Shown here: positions 54,600 to 64,000 of the stretch, piece after piece
Layout of the letters: each line of letters starts with the position of its first letter
How positions within the stretch are numbered: the stretch's first letter is position 1
Assembly: GCF_905475465.1 (NCBI RefSeq)
Contig: NC_062240.1
Span: forward strand, 1,937,001 to 2,001,000
Reading direction: 5' to 3'
Length of the DNA: 64,000 nucleotides
DNA from: Pieris napi
Taxonomy: Eukaryota; Arthropoda; Insecta; Lepidoptera; Pieridae
Notes under the pieces: generated by a model
Database searches by the model: none
The model's input: only the letters and a program-made list of their open reading frames with translations
What the model was told of the DNA's origin: nothing
Program-made: the position numbers and the translations under genes

Positions 54600-56944
54600 A
54601 ATATAATAAGACCCCACTCGTGAGCCAAGCGTGCGAACGTCTTACGCAAATAATTCCATTGTTGTCACTGCATTATCTAAAGCGGGAAATCTTTTTTCTT
54701 TCAAGTGCTGTAAGGTTCCAATTGTTTAATTGTCCATTCCATGCGTCCCTTGTAAATAGTATTGAAACATTGTTATGTTGAAGTCATCGTTCATTTATGT
54801 AAAAATTTAGAATGTGTAACATTTTAATTACCCAATTGTTGCAGTTGCCATTTTCTCACGACGTTAGAGTCAATGTCAGTATTTAATAACTGGCTTATGG
54901 TCTGGCCGAATTAGGTTTAGCTTAGCGTTATATTTAACCGGTACAAATTTTAAATTGGTTTAGCACAAAAGGGCATTGAGAATTATGAGAAATCCCTTAA
55001 TTATGAAATCCTTTGTGTTTAATTTGCTTGAAACTACTTTAATTCGATTCAGTACTGCATAATATAGCCTTACTGTGAGAACACCTATTCTTCTATTTAC
55101 GATAAAAGCATTTGAATTATGATGTCATTGCTTACATATGGGATAATAACTCAACATAAAATATATATTATTGCATATATCATTAATTCATTAATAATTT
55201 TAATTTTTCACGGGAAAGACATACATAAAACGTTATCCCTCTGAAACTGAATCTTATTATACTATTCCAGAGTTCATATACATCTAAATCAATGCTTTCG
55301 TTAAATGAATAATAGTGTGATTTAGTTTTAATCAAATGACATACTAAGGAAAAGCCTAAGCTAAAGCTAAGAGCTTAAGTATCGACTGCGAGTTTTTTTA
55401 AGCCATACATATTGCGCACTTGTTTTTATTTTGTTACTTGTGTTTGTCCCTAGTTACACTAAGTACCAGGGGTTTCACGGTGTCAAATTGTGCTTCCTCG
55501 GTGTAATGAAGACTGTGGGTCACTTTATTGTATGTTACTAAGAACGAAGATATAATCTGGACTTGTAAGAAGATAACAAAAGAAAGTAAAGCAACATCGG
55601 GCTGCCAAACTTTGTAATTACATTATCAGTTTTATTTTAATTTAACTCGGGCGGCAACTGACATTAACTTTGTTTATATTTTTGGTGTATTTGTATGTTT
55701 CAAAGTTTTATTATTTTATCGAGCGAACATCGAATCGATCGTGCGTTCTTTTCAAACATATCTTCATACTTCGCACTGTTGTACGATAGATATAATGTAA
55801 TTTAATAGGCTTGCCATTATAAGATCTTCAGTATCTTGGCTTGCGTAATAATTTGCATCGATATACAATATTTTGGGCAACGCTATGTTAAAGAGTTTTT
55901 AACCAAAGAAAGAGGTAAAAATTATATATTTTTGTTGCTATTATATATTGAACAAAGTCTAATATAGCGTCCCGAAATTCTAGATAGGATTATACAGCAT
56001 TATTATACGATATGTTCATGTATTTTACTGCCATCTAGTGTTATAGTTTGGTACTCTTTGATACCAAATATAAGTAAGGCCGAATGGTTTCCATTCTCCT
56101 TTATATAAGCGTATATACATAAGTAACATGTACAAAACCAGAGTGCACTGTTGTAAATGTTATAATACCATAACTATGTAGATGGATTGTATAGTAATTT
56201 GGATAATACCGCGACGGAAAAATATTAATAACTTACTGGCCCTGTGAACTTCAGTTCGCCTAAATTTTTAATTTTTAATTTAGATTTTTTCCAAATTTCT
56301 TTCTCCAATAAAGTTCCTCAGAGATCAATGAATAAATAAAAATGACCAAGCCGTCGTCGAGTGTTGGGCTATGCAACATATTTTGGTTTAATTTTTATTT
56401 TCTTTACTTAATTAGTTTAGTTATTATAAATACTTGTGATATTATTTATTTTAAAAACTTCATGTATTTAAAGATATAAAGTGTTAAAAGAAGAAGATAA
56501 AGAAATTAATAAAGTTTAATAGCAGTATTTCTCGGCTTCAGACGGCCAGAATTTTTTAAATATTATGAAAATAAAAAGTCTTTATTACTCAGATAATGCA
56601 GCATTTAAGTATGTTTTGTTTTATTTATTAGATACATAATTATTGTTAAATCATTCCCATTTATTATATTAAAATAGATATTAAGTTCATATACTTAACA
56701 ATAGCTGTAATGCAAAAATAATTTAAACTAAAGTAAGTTCCATTATGACGATCATGATTGCTGATGCATGCATGCATGATGATCAAAACTGATGGAAATA
56801 TAAAACATTTTTATATTCTACATACTTTGCTGACACTTACAGACTTTATAAGCATAAGCAATGGAGCACTTTCTTTGTCTAAAATTTAATAATCATGTTC
56901 ATCCATAAATCAAGATTTTTTTTTTTTGAAGGATATATCAAAAA
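54600..56944. other. Intergenic, upstream of gene 3
   Basis: AT-rich, with no frame, repeat family or site supportable beyond the TATA box. TGATGCATGCATGCATGATG at 56761-56780 is a short palindromic run. Confidence 0.45.
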
Positions 56945-57085
56945 GGTTAGTCGACATCACAGGAGACCGAAGAGCTGGTAGCTACCCCTGACAAAGAATT
57001 AGTCTAGCTATAAATTAGTCTAGCAAAGGGGGAACGCTGCCAGTATCTTCGGAGCCTTGCCTACAGGGACTCCTTTTAATAATAT
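56945..57085 (+). mobile_element. RLE-type LINE 3' end fragment, family 1
   Basis: GGTTAGTCGACATCACAGGA, GACCGAAGAGCTGGTAGCT and GGGACTCCTTTTAATAATAT are the reverse complement of 20460-20590, with a short internal duplication of the TTAGTCTAGC stretch. Confidence 0.75.
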
Positions 57086-57237
57086 ATTTAATTAATTCAT
57101 TTTAAGGTTTTTTATTATAATTTGTAATTGTCATTTAACTACTTTACATTGTGCCTAAAGACATTGCGCGAAGAGGCTCTGCTTATTTATTCTTTTATTT
57201 TCGGTGGTGGAACTCGTATTCATGTTTTATTTAATAA

Positions 57238-57431
57238 CTAGCGACCCGCCCCGGCTTCGCACGGGTGCAATGCTGATACTAAATACACTACAGAAAAACT
57301 GTACCGCCGCAAACGCTACGTCCCGCTATTAAAAAAAACTGCATCAAAATCCGTTGTGTAGTTTCAAAGATTTAAGCATACAAAGGGACATAGGGACAGA
57401 AAAAGCGACTTTGTTTTATACTATGTAGTGA
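57238..57431 (-). mobile_element. Helitron-like element, second family
   Basis: Minus-strand TCACTACATAGTATAAAACA to GGGGCGGGTCGCTAG, inserted between A and T, with a GC-rich hairpin (CCCGTGCGAAGCCGGGG) before the 3' end. Confidence 0.65.
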
Positions 57432-59177
57432 TAATGGTAGATGTGTTAATGTTTAATATAGCTTATACCTTTAACATACTCAAGGTGTGTTTTATTGACT
57501 ACAATTATAGAATTTATGATGAAAATAATGTAAAAGTAGTCTTAAGTCTCCTAATAATTCGTAATAATTACCTACATTTTTAAATTAGATTGGTTTTATC
57601 CCACACACAAGTGATAAAGTTGATAAATTTAAGTTATTAAACCAATTGTCAAATTTTTTTCGTTAATATGTGTCGCAGAATATTGATCGTACAGTGGAAG
57701 CGGATTGCTATAGAAACACTTGTATTTGGTCTAAAGAACGTTTATTATATTTTTAAAACTACATATTACAATTTTTAAAGCAGTGTATTTGACTCTACAC
57801 ACACAAGAAGAAGAGTACCTACACAAGAAGTAAGTACGAGCCCATAGACAAAGTGCAGAGAAGACGCCATAGATTAAAAAACTGTTTATGAAAAATCTAA
57901 TGTTGCCTTATTTCAACAATATGTCATTGAAATTTGACACATTATAGCTCAAGAGAGATAGAGGAATCAAATTTATATTGATATCTTTAAACAATTGTCA
58001 CCATATTTTTTATTATTATTTTAGAATGAAGCAAAATCAACTGGCAATTGTAGTTAATTAAAATAGGGTGTAATTTAAAAACAACTACCCTTATGTGACA
58101 ATAATCTTAATAATTATTGCATACCTTCCTCATGCCCCTTTGCCCATATCTGATACTCTACAATTACCCCACTCACCTTGACAAACTATTTATAAAGAGA
58201 AAATAAGGTGTTGGAAATTTATTTCAAACGTATTGAACCTAATTTGCAATTGTATAGTACGGTTTTTATTCATAAGTCACTAAAATTCTATACAAATATA
58301 CGTATTAAGTCCTTTATAAGTAATTACTAGTCTCAATTCATTCTTTATGTTTTAACCAAACATACATTAATTATGGGTAAAAATTGTGTCAGATAATTAT
58401 ACTTTTCGTCACTTAATTCTGAAATGTATGATTGTACGTTATTTGCGTAGCAAATAGTATATAGGGAATCGCACAAAGAACAATTTAAGTCATTATTTTT
58501 GTTAAAAATATGAAGATAATAACAAAAAATGTGGCTTTTACCAGAGACGAAAGGGCGGTGCAAGAAAATTCATATCAAATATTCAGTAGGGTCAAATGCG
58601 ACGTGCACTGTGCAAATAGCAGTAAAAACAATCCTTATGGAACAGGAATATGCTTAAAAGTCCAAGTTACTTGTAAATATATAAATTAATGCGTTAAAGC
58701 TGCTAAGGGGATTAAGCATTAATTTATTACGCTGGAGAATGCGGAAGTGAACAACCTGCGCTCTTTATTGAATTACTGGGCCATATCTTTGTGTAATACG
58801 CAATTACGCATCGTTCCGTTCTATATAATTTTGCGTCAAGTTATTAAAATAAATTTGACAGCTCACTGCATGAAACCCCTAATTTTGTTGGCGTAATTAA
58901 TGACATAATGTTGAGTTAATATGGCAACATTGAATTATGGCGCCAACCACAATTGGCGTCGTTTTTATTAGTGATGCATGATTGTGCTTAGACATGGTTT
59001 TAGGACAGGAATTACAACAATGATTAAAAAAATATTACAAGAATTTCTACAGTTGACAACATTGTTCTTAGTTCAATCAATATATATTTTTATCAATACC
59101 ATCAACGCTAGGAAGACATTATGTTTTATCAAAATTACAGGTTAGAGTTGTATTTAATAGAAAAGTACAAATAATTA
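57432..59177. other. Intergenic between genes 4 and 3
   Basis: AT-rich. An inverted pair GGCGCCAA/TTGGCGTCG lies at 58939-58961. No gene recognised. Confidence 0.45.
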
Positions 59178-59420
59178 AAAATTTAAAAAGTTTGGTCCCT
59201 GTGGAAAGGTACGCTATTTCCTCGCTGTATTGCGATACTTATTCGTTGAACGAGGAAAGCACCAGCTCTGGGGTCACCGGTATTATTTACCAGGCGCCAA
59301 CGTAATTATATACAAGAAATAAATCTTTAATTAGCGCCTGTGCACTTGAACCCCACGGCCCAAGAGTCTCTACTCCAAAGGTAAAAAAAACGAAGTTGAA
59401 GGAAAGACTCTTATATTTGA
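59178..59420 (-). mobile_element. RLE-type LINE 3' end fragment, family 2
   Basis: Closely matches 47290-47525 (TTCCTCGCTGTATTGCGATA, GAACCCCACGGCCCAAGAGT), with a 16-bp insertion near 59305. It lies downstream of gene 4. Confidence 0.65.
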
Positions 59421-59479
59421 TTTTTCCGTCCTTTTTTTTATAGTAATAATTAGGTTAATAAAATTGTAAATACTGTATA

Positions 59480-59665
59480 AAGTAGGTACATTAAACGCCA
59501 AAGAGGAAGACAATTAAGGAGGTGGGTGGTTGATAGATCAGATTAAGGAATCAGAAGGAGGTACATGGCAGAGAGTGGCATAGTGTAGACAGAAATGGCG
59601 GGAATTGGAGGCCTTTGCCAAAAAAGGGCACACAGATATCAAAAAGGAATTCGATGATAAAAATA
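59480..59665 (+). mobile_element. RTE/jockey-like LINE C-terminal remnant
   Basis: The plus strand carries RGRQLRRWV, then AESGIV..TEMAGIGGLC in shifted frames, i.e. the GRPxRRW...W...AFAKRGHTD pattern. Frameshifts and stops are frequent. Confidence 0.5.
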
Positions 59666-59787
59666 TAAATGTACTTAAATGTAAAGTATCTGATACAAAC
59701 GGCCTTTATTATTAATAAAAATTGTATTTAATTAAGTTAAGTTAATCAGTGCAAAAAAACAACATCTTTTATTTATAAAAAGTATAA

Positions 59788-59793
59788 TTTATT
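59788..59793 (-). terminator. Probable poly(A) signal of gene 4
   Basis: AATAAA on the minus strand, 247 bp past the stop codon. A second copy lies at 59768-59773. The 3' UTR lacks any recognisable repeat. Confidence 0.45.
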
Positions 59794-60039
59794 ATAAAAA
59801 CAAAATATTACAAAATTGCTACATTTACAGACTGGCCCCAGTAGGGGTTCGTTCGTATCGTATCTTATAACTATCTATGTTAAGTACTGATAGACACAGC
59901 ATTATGTACACTCGACCTCAAGTCCAATGAACTAGATATTTCGCCACTTTGCGACCGCAAAAACTTGTACACTGTATTATGGCCAGACGGACTCAAATCG
60001 GTCAACAGTGTTACCTAGCTCCTATATATTAACTACTTT

Positions 60040-61308
60040 CTATACTTGGATGCCATGACCTCTCAGAAATGCGTCGATTTGGCCTGATGATATAGATTCT
60101 CCTCCTCTTGGCACGTAGTAGTATTGCGGGGATTGGGCTCTTTGGGCTTGATGTTGTGGTTGGATTGACAGTCTTTGGGCTTGAGCGCGCGCTGCGGCTC
60201 GGTCCCTCTGCAACTGACTCTGCTGGATTTGCTGTTGTTGAGCGAACAGTTGCGCTGAGTTTTGGAATTGCGACTCGGACTGCTGTCTCTGGTAGGTCTC
60301 TTGATTCGTTGGCTGTCTGTATTGATTGGGAATCGCTGCGGGTGGGATCTGGGGTGATGGAATAAACGGTCGCTGTGCCTGTGGCTGTTGTTGCGCTACG
60401 TAGGGTTGCAGTCTTTGATTTAGGTTCAATTCTCCCTTAGTTTGAGGCAAGCTTTGGAATAGCTGGGTGTTGTATTGGCCGCTGGATGGATCGTAGACCA
60501 GTTCGGTGGAATACAGAGGGTTACTAGGCGAAGGACTAGCGGCGACTGTAGTTCTCGTTGGGCCACTAAGGGCACTAGGGGTGGTCGATTGGACTTGGTT
60601 CTCGTGGTGGAATTTAGCAAACTCAGCAGCAAAGTCAATTTGGCTGGGTCTGGTCGGTGGGGCAGCTTGAGAGTGAGATGGGTAGTTGGGTGAAGGTGAT
60701 TGAGCGTAGTTGGGTGAAGGTGATTGAGCGTAGTTGGGTGAAGGTGATTGAGCGTAGTTAGGTTCGGGGCTGTATTGCACCTGAGGTCTTGCAGTAACTT
60801 GGACGAGTTGAGGTCTGAAGGTGGTTGCAGGAGGAAGAGCTCTAGCAGTGGTCACTGGGACTGGTCGGGGCGTAATGGCTATGGGTTGAGCTTGGTAGGT
60901 TGGTCTATGCACGGGCCTTGCAGGTTGTGGACGCTGCACAATTCGTGGTCTCAGGTTCTGTAGGGGCTCTTCTTCTGGTTCTTCGTCGGCATCCCTGAAG
61001 TCGTTTTGGAAGTAAGTTGTCGTAGGTCGAGCAGTAGTGGGTCGAAGAGCGGGTCTAGTCGGATAGTTAGGGACGCCATCGTCGCGTTCTGCAGATTCTG
61101 GAGCAGCTGGCCCTTCTTGTTCTTCATCTTCATTTGGCTTGTTAGGGTCACATGGGTTACCAGACACGTAGGTGAATTCACGTTTGTTGCCGTCTGGGTC
61201 GACGTATCCGTACTTTCCACGGACTACGCAGTCAGTGCCTCTAGTCTCCTCCTTGAAGGACCCATCAGCTGCTTCGTAGCCGAAAGTAAAGCTGCCGTCA
61301 TCGTTTAC
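60040..61308 (-). CDS. Gene 4, last exon (RR domain and tail)
   Basis: Acceptor AATTTACAG before 61308; 422 codons and a stop at 60042-60040. The intron border lies immediately upstream of the RR domain, at nearly the same place as intron 2 of gene 2 but one nucleotide different in phase position. Confidence 0.92.
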   Translation of the reverse strand, partial: VNDDGSFTFGYEAADGSFKEETRGTDCVVRGKYGYVDPDGNKREFTYVSGNPCDPNKPNEDEEQEGPAAPESAERDDGVPNYPTRPALRPTTARPTTTYFQNDFRDADEEPEEEPLQNLRPRIVQRPQPARPVHRPTYQAQPIAITPRPVPVTTARALPPATTFRPQLVQVTARPQVQYSPEPNYAQSPSPNYAQSPSPNYAQSPSPNYPSHSQAAPPTRPSQIDFAAEFAKFHHENQVQSTTPSALSGPTRTTVAASPSPSNPLYSTELVYDPSSGQYNTQLFQSLPQTKGELNLNQRLQPYVAQQQPQAQRPFIPSPQIPPAAIPNQYRQPTNQETYQRQQSESQFQNSAQLFAQQQQIQQSQLQRDRAAARAQAQRLSIQPQHQAQRAQSPQYYYVPRGGESISSGQIDAFLRGHGIQV

Positions 61309-62493
61309 CTGTAAATTAATACAATTGAAAGTCGAAACAATTGAAAACATATAAAAACAAAATGCAACATACGTACGGAAGTTCAAACCTACCTTATTGT
61401 AGTTTCGGATAGTTTGTACGGGCGGCTGCTTGGGGCTCTCCTGTATCTGGTTCTGCTTCAGACGTTGGGGCGCCCTGTGAACGGCACGTGGTTCATACTC
61501 CTCGTCAACTCGATCTTGTGCCTGGTAGAGGTCGTATGCGTCCGGAGATACCAAGACAACCTGAAAGAAAATAAATATAATGTTAAAAACTTACACAGGA
61601 TATTAAGGCACAACATTTCTGTGACCGTTTTGCGGAGATAGAATCATGGACCTCCAACTTAAACATCATGCCACCAATCACTATACTAATGGGCGTAAAT
61701 AGTAAAACACCTACAATATCGTAGGCAATTAATTATTTGGAACTAATTTTTCAAAATATTTCAGTGATATAAATTTTTCTTCTTGTGCCTGGAGTGAAGT
61801 AGGAGGATATAAAATGGCATGAGAATTAATCAAATATTTAAAACACGTTTAAACTAGACCATTCATTCCACATCTACAAATAGAAATACTGCATACCACT
61901 GAACGGAAACCTCAAGAAATATTCTGGTCAAAAAAATTCTACAAAGTTTTAAATCTTTGTAACATTTTTACATTTCAAATGTATTAACAGCACTGCAAGA
62001 CATTTCTTATGAATATTCAGACAATATAAAAAAAATATTAAATTATATTTTTTTGCAATTTTATTACATTATTCACTTAAATTTTTGACACAATTAAAAC
62101 TGATTTTGATATTCTTAAAATAGGTTGCTTATCTACATGTAATCTTAATTACACGTTATTTTATACACAACATAAATTTATTTATAAATTTACATATAAG
62201 TAACAATCTTGGTCTGGTGGCTTAGAATCGACGACATGTGTCAGTCAGAGAAGTCTATAGAATCCCTCCTGGTAACTTCTGGCCGTAGCTCCACTGAATT
62301 ATGCCAATTATTCCCAATTGGGGCTTGGGGTCAAAACTTTATACTTAAGTGACAGAAATATAAATGTTGAACTAACCCTTTCGCCTGCCCGATCGTGTGC
62401 CTCCGGTTCATACTCGTACGCATCGATGGGCTGCTGCTGCAGCCGCTGCCTTGGCCTTGCAGCCATACCAGTCGCCAGCACCAGACATAGCAC
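60040..62493 (-). CDS. RR-type cuticular protein, gene 4 (5' exon missing)
   Basis: RR-family cuticle protein. Three exons on the minus strand, 62493-62377, 61560-61393 and 61308-60040, join in phase 0 into 517 aa. The first visible exon begins in mid signal peptide (VLCLVLATGMAA, then RPRQR), so a short ATG exon is missing and probably lies past the right edge. A basic/acidic N-terminal region (DAYEYEPEAHDRAGER, DEEYEPRAVHRAPQRL) precedes the RR domain at about residues 97-142: NDDGSFTFGYEAADGSF, GKYGYVDPDGNKREFTYVSG. There is no GFxP; instead NPCDPNKPNEDEEQ follows. Cys122 and Cys148 flank the core, unusual in CPR proteins. The tail is Pro/Gln/Thr-rich with SPNYAQSP repeats and ends in a non-repetitive YYYVPRGGES...FLRGHGIQV. 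Exon 1 of genes 1 and 2 is likewise tiny and distant, which supports the missing-exon view. Confidence 0.88.
60681..60775 (-). repeat. 24-bp coding minisatellite in gene 4
   Basis: Nearly perfect 24-bp units (plus-strand TTGGGTGAAGGTGATTGAGC plus four bases) encode SPNYAQSP. There are three full units plus a variant at each edge. Confidence 0.85.
61393..61560 (-). CDS. Gene 4, second visible exon
   Basis: Acceptor TTCTTTCAG before 61560 and donor GTAGGT after 61393; 56 codons, phase 0. It encodes VVLVSPDAYDLYQAQDRVDE, continuing to TIRNYNK. Translation of the following intron (VGLNFRTY...) is not coding. Confidence 0.85.
61561..62376. other. Intron of gene 4
   Basis: AT-rich intron between the first two visible coding exons; no repeat recognised except a possible SINE trace at 62205-62245. 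Confidence 0.6.
62377..62493 (-). CDS. Gene 4, first visible exon
   Basis: Acceptor TTTTTACAG before 62493 and donor GTTAGT after 62377; 39 codons, phase 0 at both ends. It encodes the distal signal peptide and RQRLQQQPIDAYEYEPEAH. An in-frame ATG inside (GMAA) is not a plausible start because it would lose the hydrophobic core. Confidence 0.78.
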
Positions 62494-62558
62494 CTGTAAA
62501 AATAATATGGTTTAGAATTTATACAAAACTTGCTATATATACGTTCATACAGTGTATA

Positions 62559-62779
62559 TCTTTATATATATAATTCTTCTGTGAGCGTGTATGTTACTGA
62601 ACTTCTCTCAAACGACTGGACCGATTTTGATGAAATTTTTTGTGTGTGTTCAATGGGATCTGGGAATGGTTTAGATTCACAAATCAGCCCGCCAGATGGC
62701 GCTGCAGTCGGTACTTTCATACTTTGCTTTACTAATCGCTTGAAATATCATGCAGGACAACGTCTGTCGGGTCCACTAG
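62559..62779 (+). mobile_element. Helitron-like element, third family
   Basis: TCTTTATATATATAATTCTT to CTGTCGGGTCCACTAG, flanked by A and T. It includes GACCGATTTTGATGAAATTT, shared with the 16606 family. It lies 66 bp upstream of the first visible exon of gene 4, so in its probable intron 1. Confidence 0.65.
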
Positions 62780-62865
62780 TTTATTGTAAAATTAGATAAA
62801 TTATAAATTAAAAAAACAAAGATTTTGATTGAATTTTTATAAATAAAAAATATTTTATAGAACAG

Positions 62866-62970
62866 GGAAACGGAAGGAGGCTCATCTGATGTTAAGTGAT
62901 ACCGCCCATGGACACTATTAATGCTAGAAGGTTTGCAACTTGCAAGTTGCAAGGGCGTTGGCGGCCGCAA
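62866..62970 (-). mobile_element. LINE 3' UTR fragment
   Basis: GAACAGGGAAACGGAAGGAG, GCTCATCTGATGTTAAGTGA and CCGCCCATGGACACTATTAA; same family as 19432. It includes a small internal tandem AACTTGCAAGTTGCAAG. Confidence 0.65.
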
Positions 62971-63651
62971 TATTTTTACAATGTTGTAAAAATTAATTAA
63001 AGTTGTTTTTAAGTACAGTAGCTTAATAATTTTGTACAATTTCCAGTAGTTAAAAATACATCGATATTAGCAAGTATAAACAAGTTAAATATCAATATTT
63101 TCAAACAAAAACCATGACCATTTATGTTTGACATACTTTTAGCTTTATAATTAGATAGAAACTTAAAAAGCTCATAATTTTTATGATGTGAACCACGTTA
63201 ATTTAAAAGGAATTTATGAAAGACCACCAAACAACATCTGTGTTACAAACACATACATATATATTTAATAGCACATAAGAAAACAATAAACATCAAACGC
63301 GATATGATGATGTTATCCAGAAAACCAGTTGTATGATTATTTTTAAAAGACGTTTTTAGATTTATTATTGATAATAGAATAGTAGATGTATCAAACAATA
63401 GTAACTGTCGTAATTACAATGATTAAATAGCCACAGTCTTGAACTTTATTTGGCCTTCAAGATAACGATATGTGTAAAATATATTGCAGCACCTTGGTAT
63501 ATACACCTGGCAGGTAACACCACATTATGTACGGAATACCTGAGGACTTTTGAGGCATAACAATTCTTTTGTACGTAATATAAGCATGATACAGCCAGCA
63601 AGCATGGATACATAAGCGATATTATTCTATGGTATTGAGATTTTTTTTTGA
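62971..63651. other. Probable intron 1 of gene 4, nothing recognised
   Basis: AT-rich. I looked on the minus strand for an ATG with a phase-0 donor that would supply the start of the signal peptide and found none convincing. Confidence 0.45.
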
Positions 63652-63940
63652 GCAGTGTTGGCCTAGTGGCTTCAGCGTGTGACTCTCAAACCTGAGGTCG
63701 TAGGTTCGATCCCCGGCTGTGCACCAATGGACTTTCTTTCTATATGCGCATTTAACATTTGCTCGAACGGTAAAGGAAAACGTTGTAAGGAAACCGACGT
63801 GACTTAGACCCAAAAAGTCGACGGCGTGTGTCAGGCATCCAGTGCTGATCACCTACTTGCCTATTAAATTAAAAAATAGTCACGAAACAGATTCAGAAAT
63901 CTAAGGTCTTGGCCTAAAGAGATTGTAGCGCTGATTTATT
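63652..63940 (+). mobile_element. tRNA-derived SINE, full length
   Basis: GCAGTGTTGGCCTAGTGGCT, B-box GGTTCGATCCCC, body AAAAAGTCGACGGCGTGTGT, end GATTGTAGCGCTGATTT. If gene 4 extends past the window, this lies in its first intron. Confidence 0.8.
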
Positions 63941-64000
63941 TTGTTTTATTTAGATTTTTGGTGATATTTATGTTCCTCTAAGACCACGTATAAATCTATA

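Noticed and set aside
61314..61392. Coding reading of the sequence between RNYNK and VNDDG in gene 4
   Set aside because: Open by chance, but it has a GTAGGT donor and TTTACAG acceptor and encodes a hydrophobic stretch with no place in a CPR protein.
1..64000. CRISPR array, bacterial operon or viral genome
   Set aside because: No regular direct repeats with unique spacers, no ribosome-binding-site organisation and no viral gene set; everything is consistent with insect nuclear DNA.

Overview
The window is nuclear DNA of an insect, almost certainly a moth or butterfly (Lepidoptera). It is AT-rich. Its only recognisable cellular genes are cuticle proteins with GT-AG introns and TATA-type promoters. 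The space between them is packed with the repeats expected there: tRNA-derived SINEs, Helitron-like elements ending in CTAG, and jockey-, RTE- and RLE-type LINE remnants. The species cannot be told from what is visible.

The cellular content is a cluster of four Rebers-Riddiford (RR / chitin_bind_4, CPR) cuticular protein genes. Gene 1 (+, 9468-18059, 3 exons, 298 aa) and gene 2 (+, 36269-48052, 7 exons, 307 aa) each start with a very short signal-peptide exon (15 and 21 coding nt) followed by a first intron of 6.8 and 4.8 kb. Gene 3 (-, 54528-52600, 642 aa) is uninterrupted. Gene 4 (-, 62493-60040) has three visible exons; its start-codon exon is not found and probably lies beyond position 64000. 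All four carry a signal peptide or its distal part, one RR domain close to the N-terminus, and a long low-complexity tail rich in Pro, Gln, Tyr or Thr. They are expected to be secreted by epidermis and to bind chitin in the procuticle. Gene 4 is unusual in having two cysteines around the RR core.

Layout: 1-9.4 kb is repeat-rich intergenic DNA, including a three-layer nested insertion at 1.0-1.95 kb. Gene 1 spans 9.4-18.2 kb. A transposon-rich gap at 18-36 kb holds a decayed RLE-type LINE (20.4-22.1 kb), a 5'-truncated jockey-like LINE with an open 830-codon frame (23.2-25.8 kb), a tandem repeat at 27.7-28.0 kb and a 2.2-kb inverted duplication (33.8-36.0 kb). Gene 2 spans 36.2-48.1 kb; its fourth intron holds a SINE and a 2.3-kb long-terminal-inverted-repeat element with another palindromic element inside. 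Genes 3 and 4 lie on the opposite strand at 52.6-62.5 kb.

The strongest candidate for something undescribed is the element at 43218-45540: 422-bp inverted arms and fourteen exact copies of the 8-mer GCCGTACA (either strand), organised as facing pairs that start exactly 57 bp apart, within the intron of a cuticle gene. No CRISPR, operon or prokaryotic feature is present.
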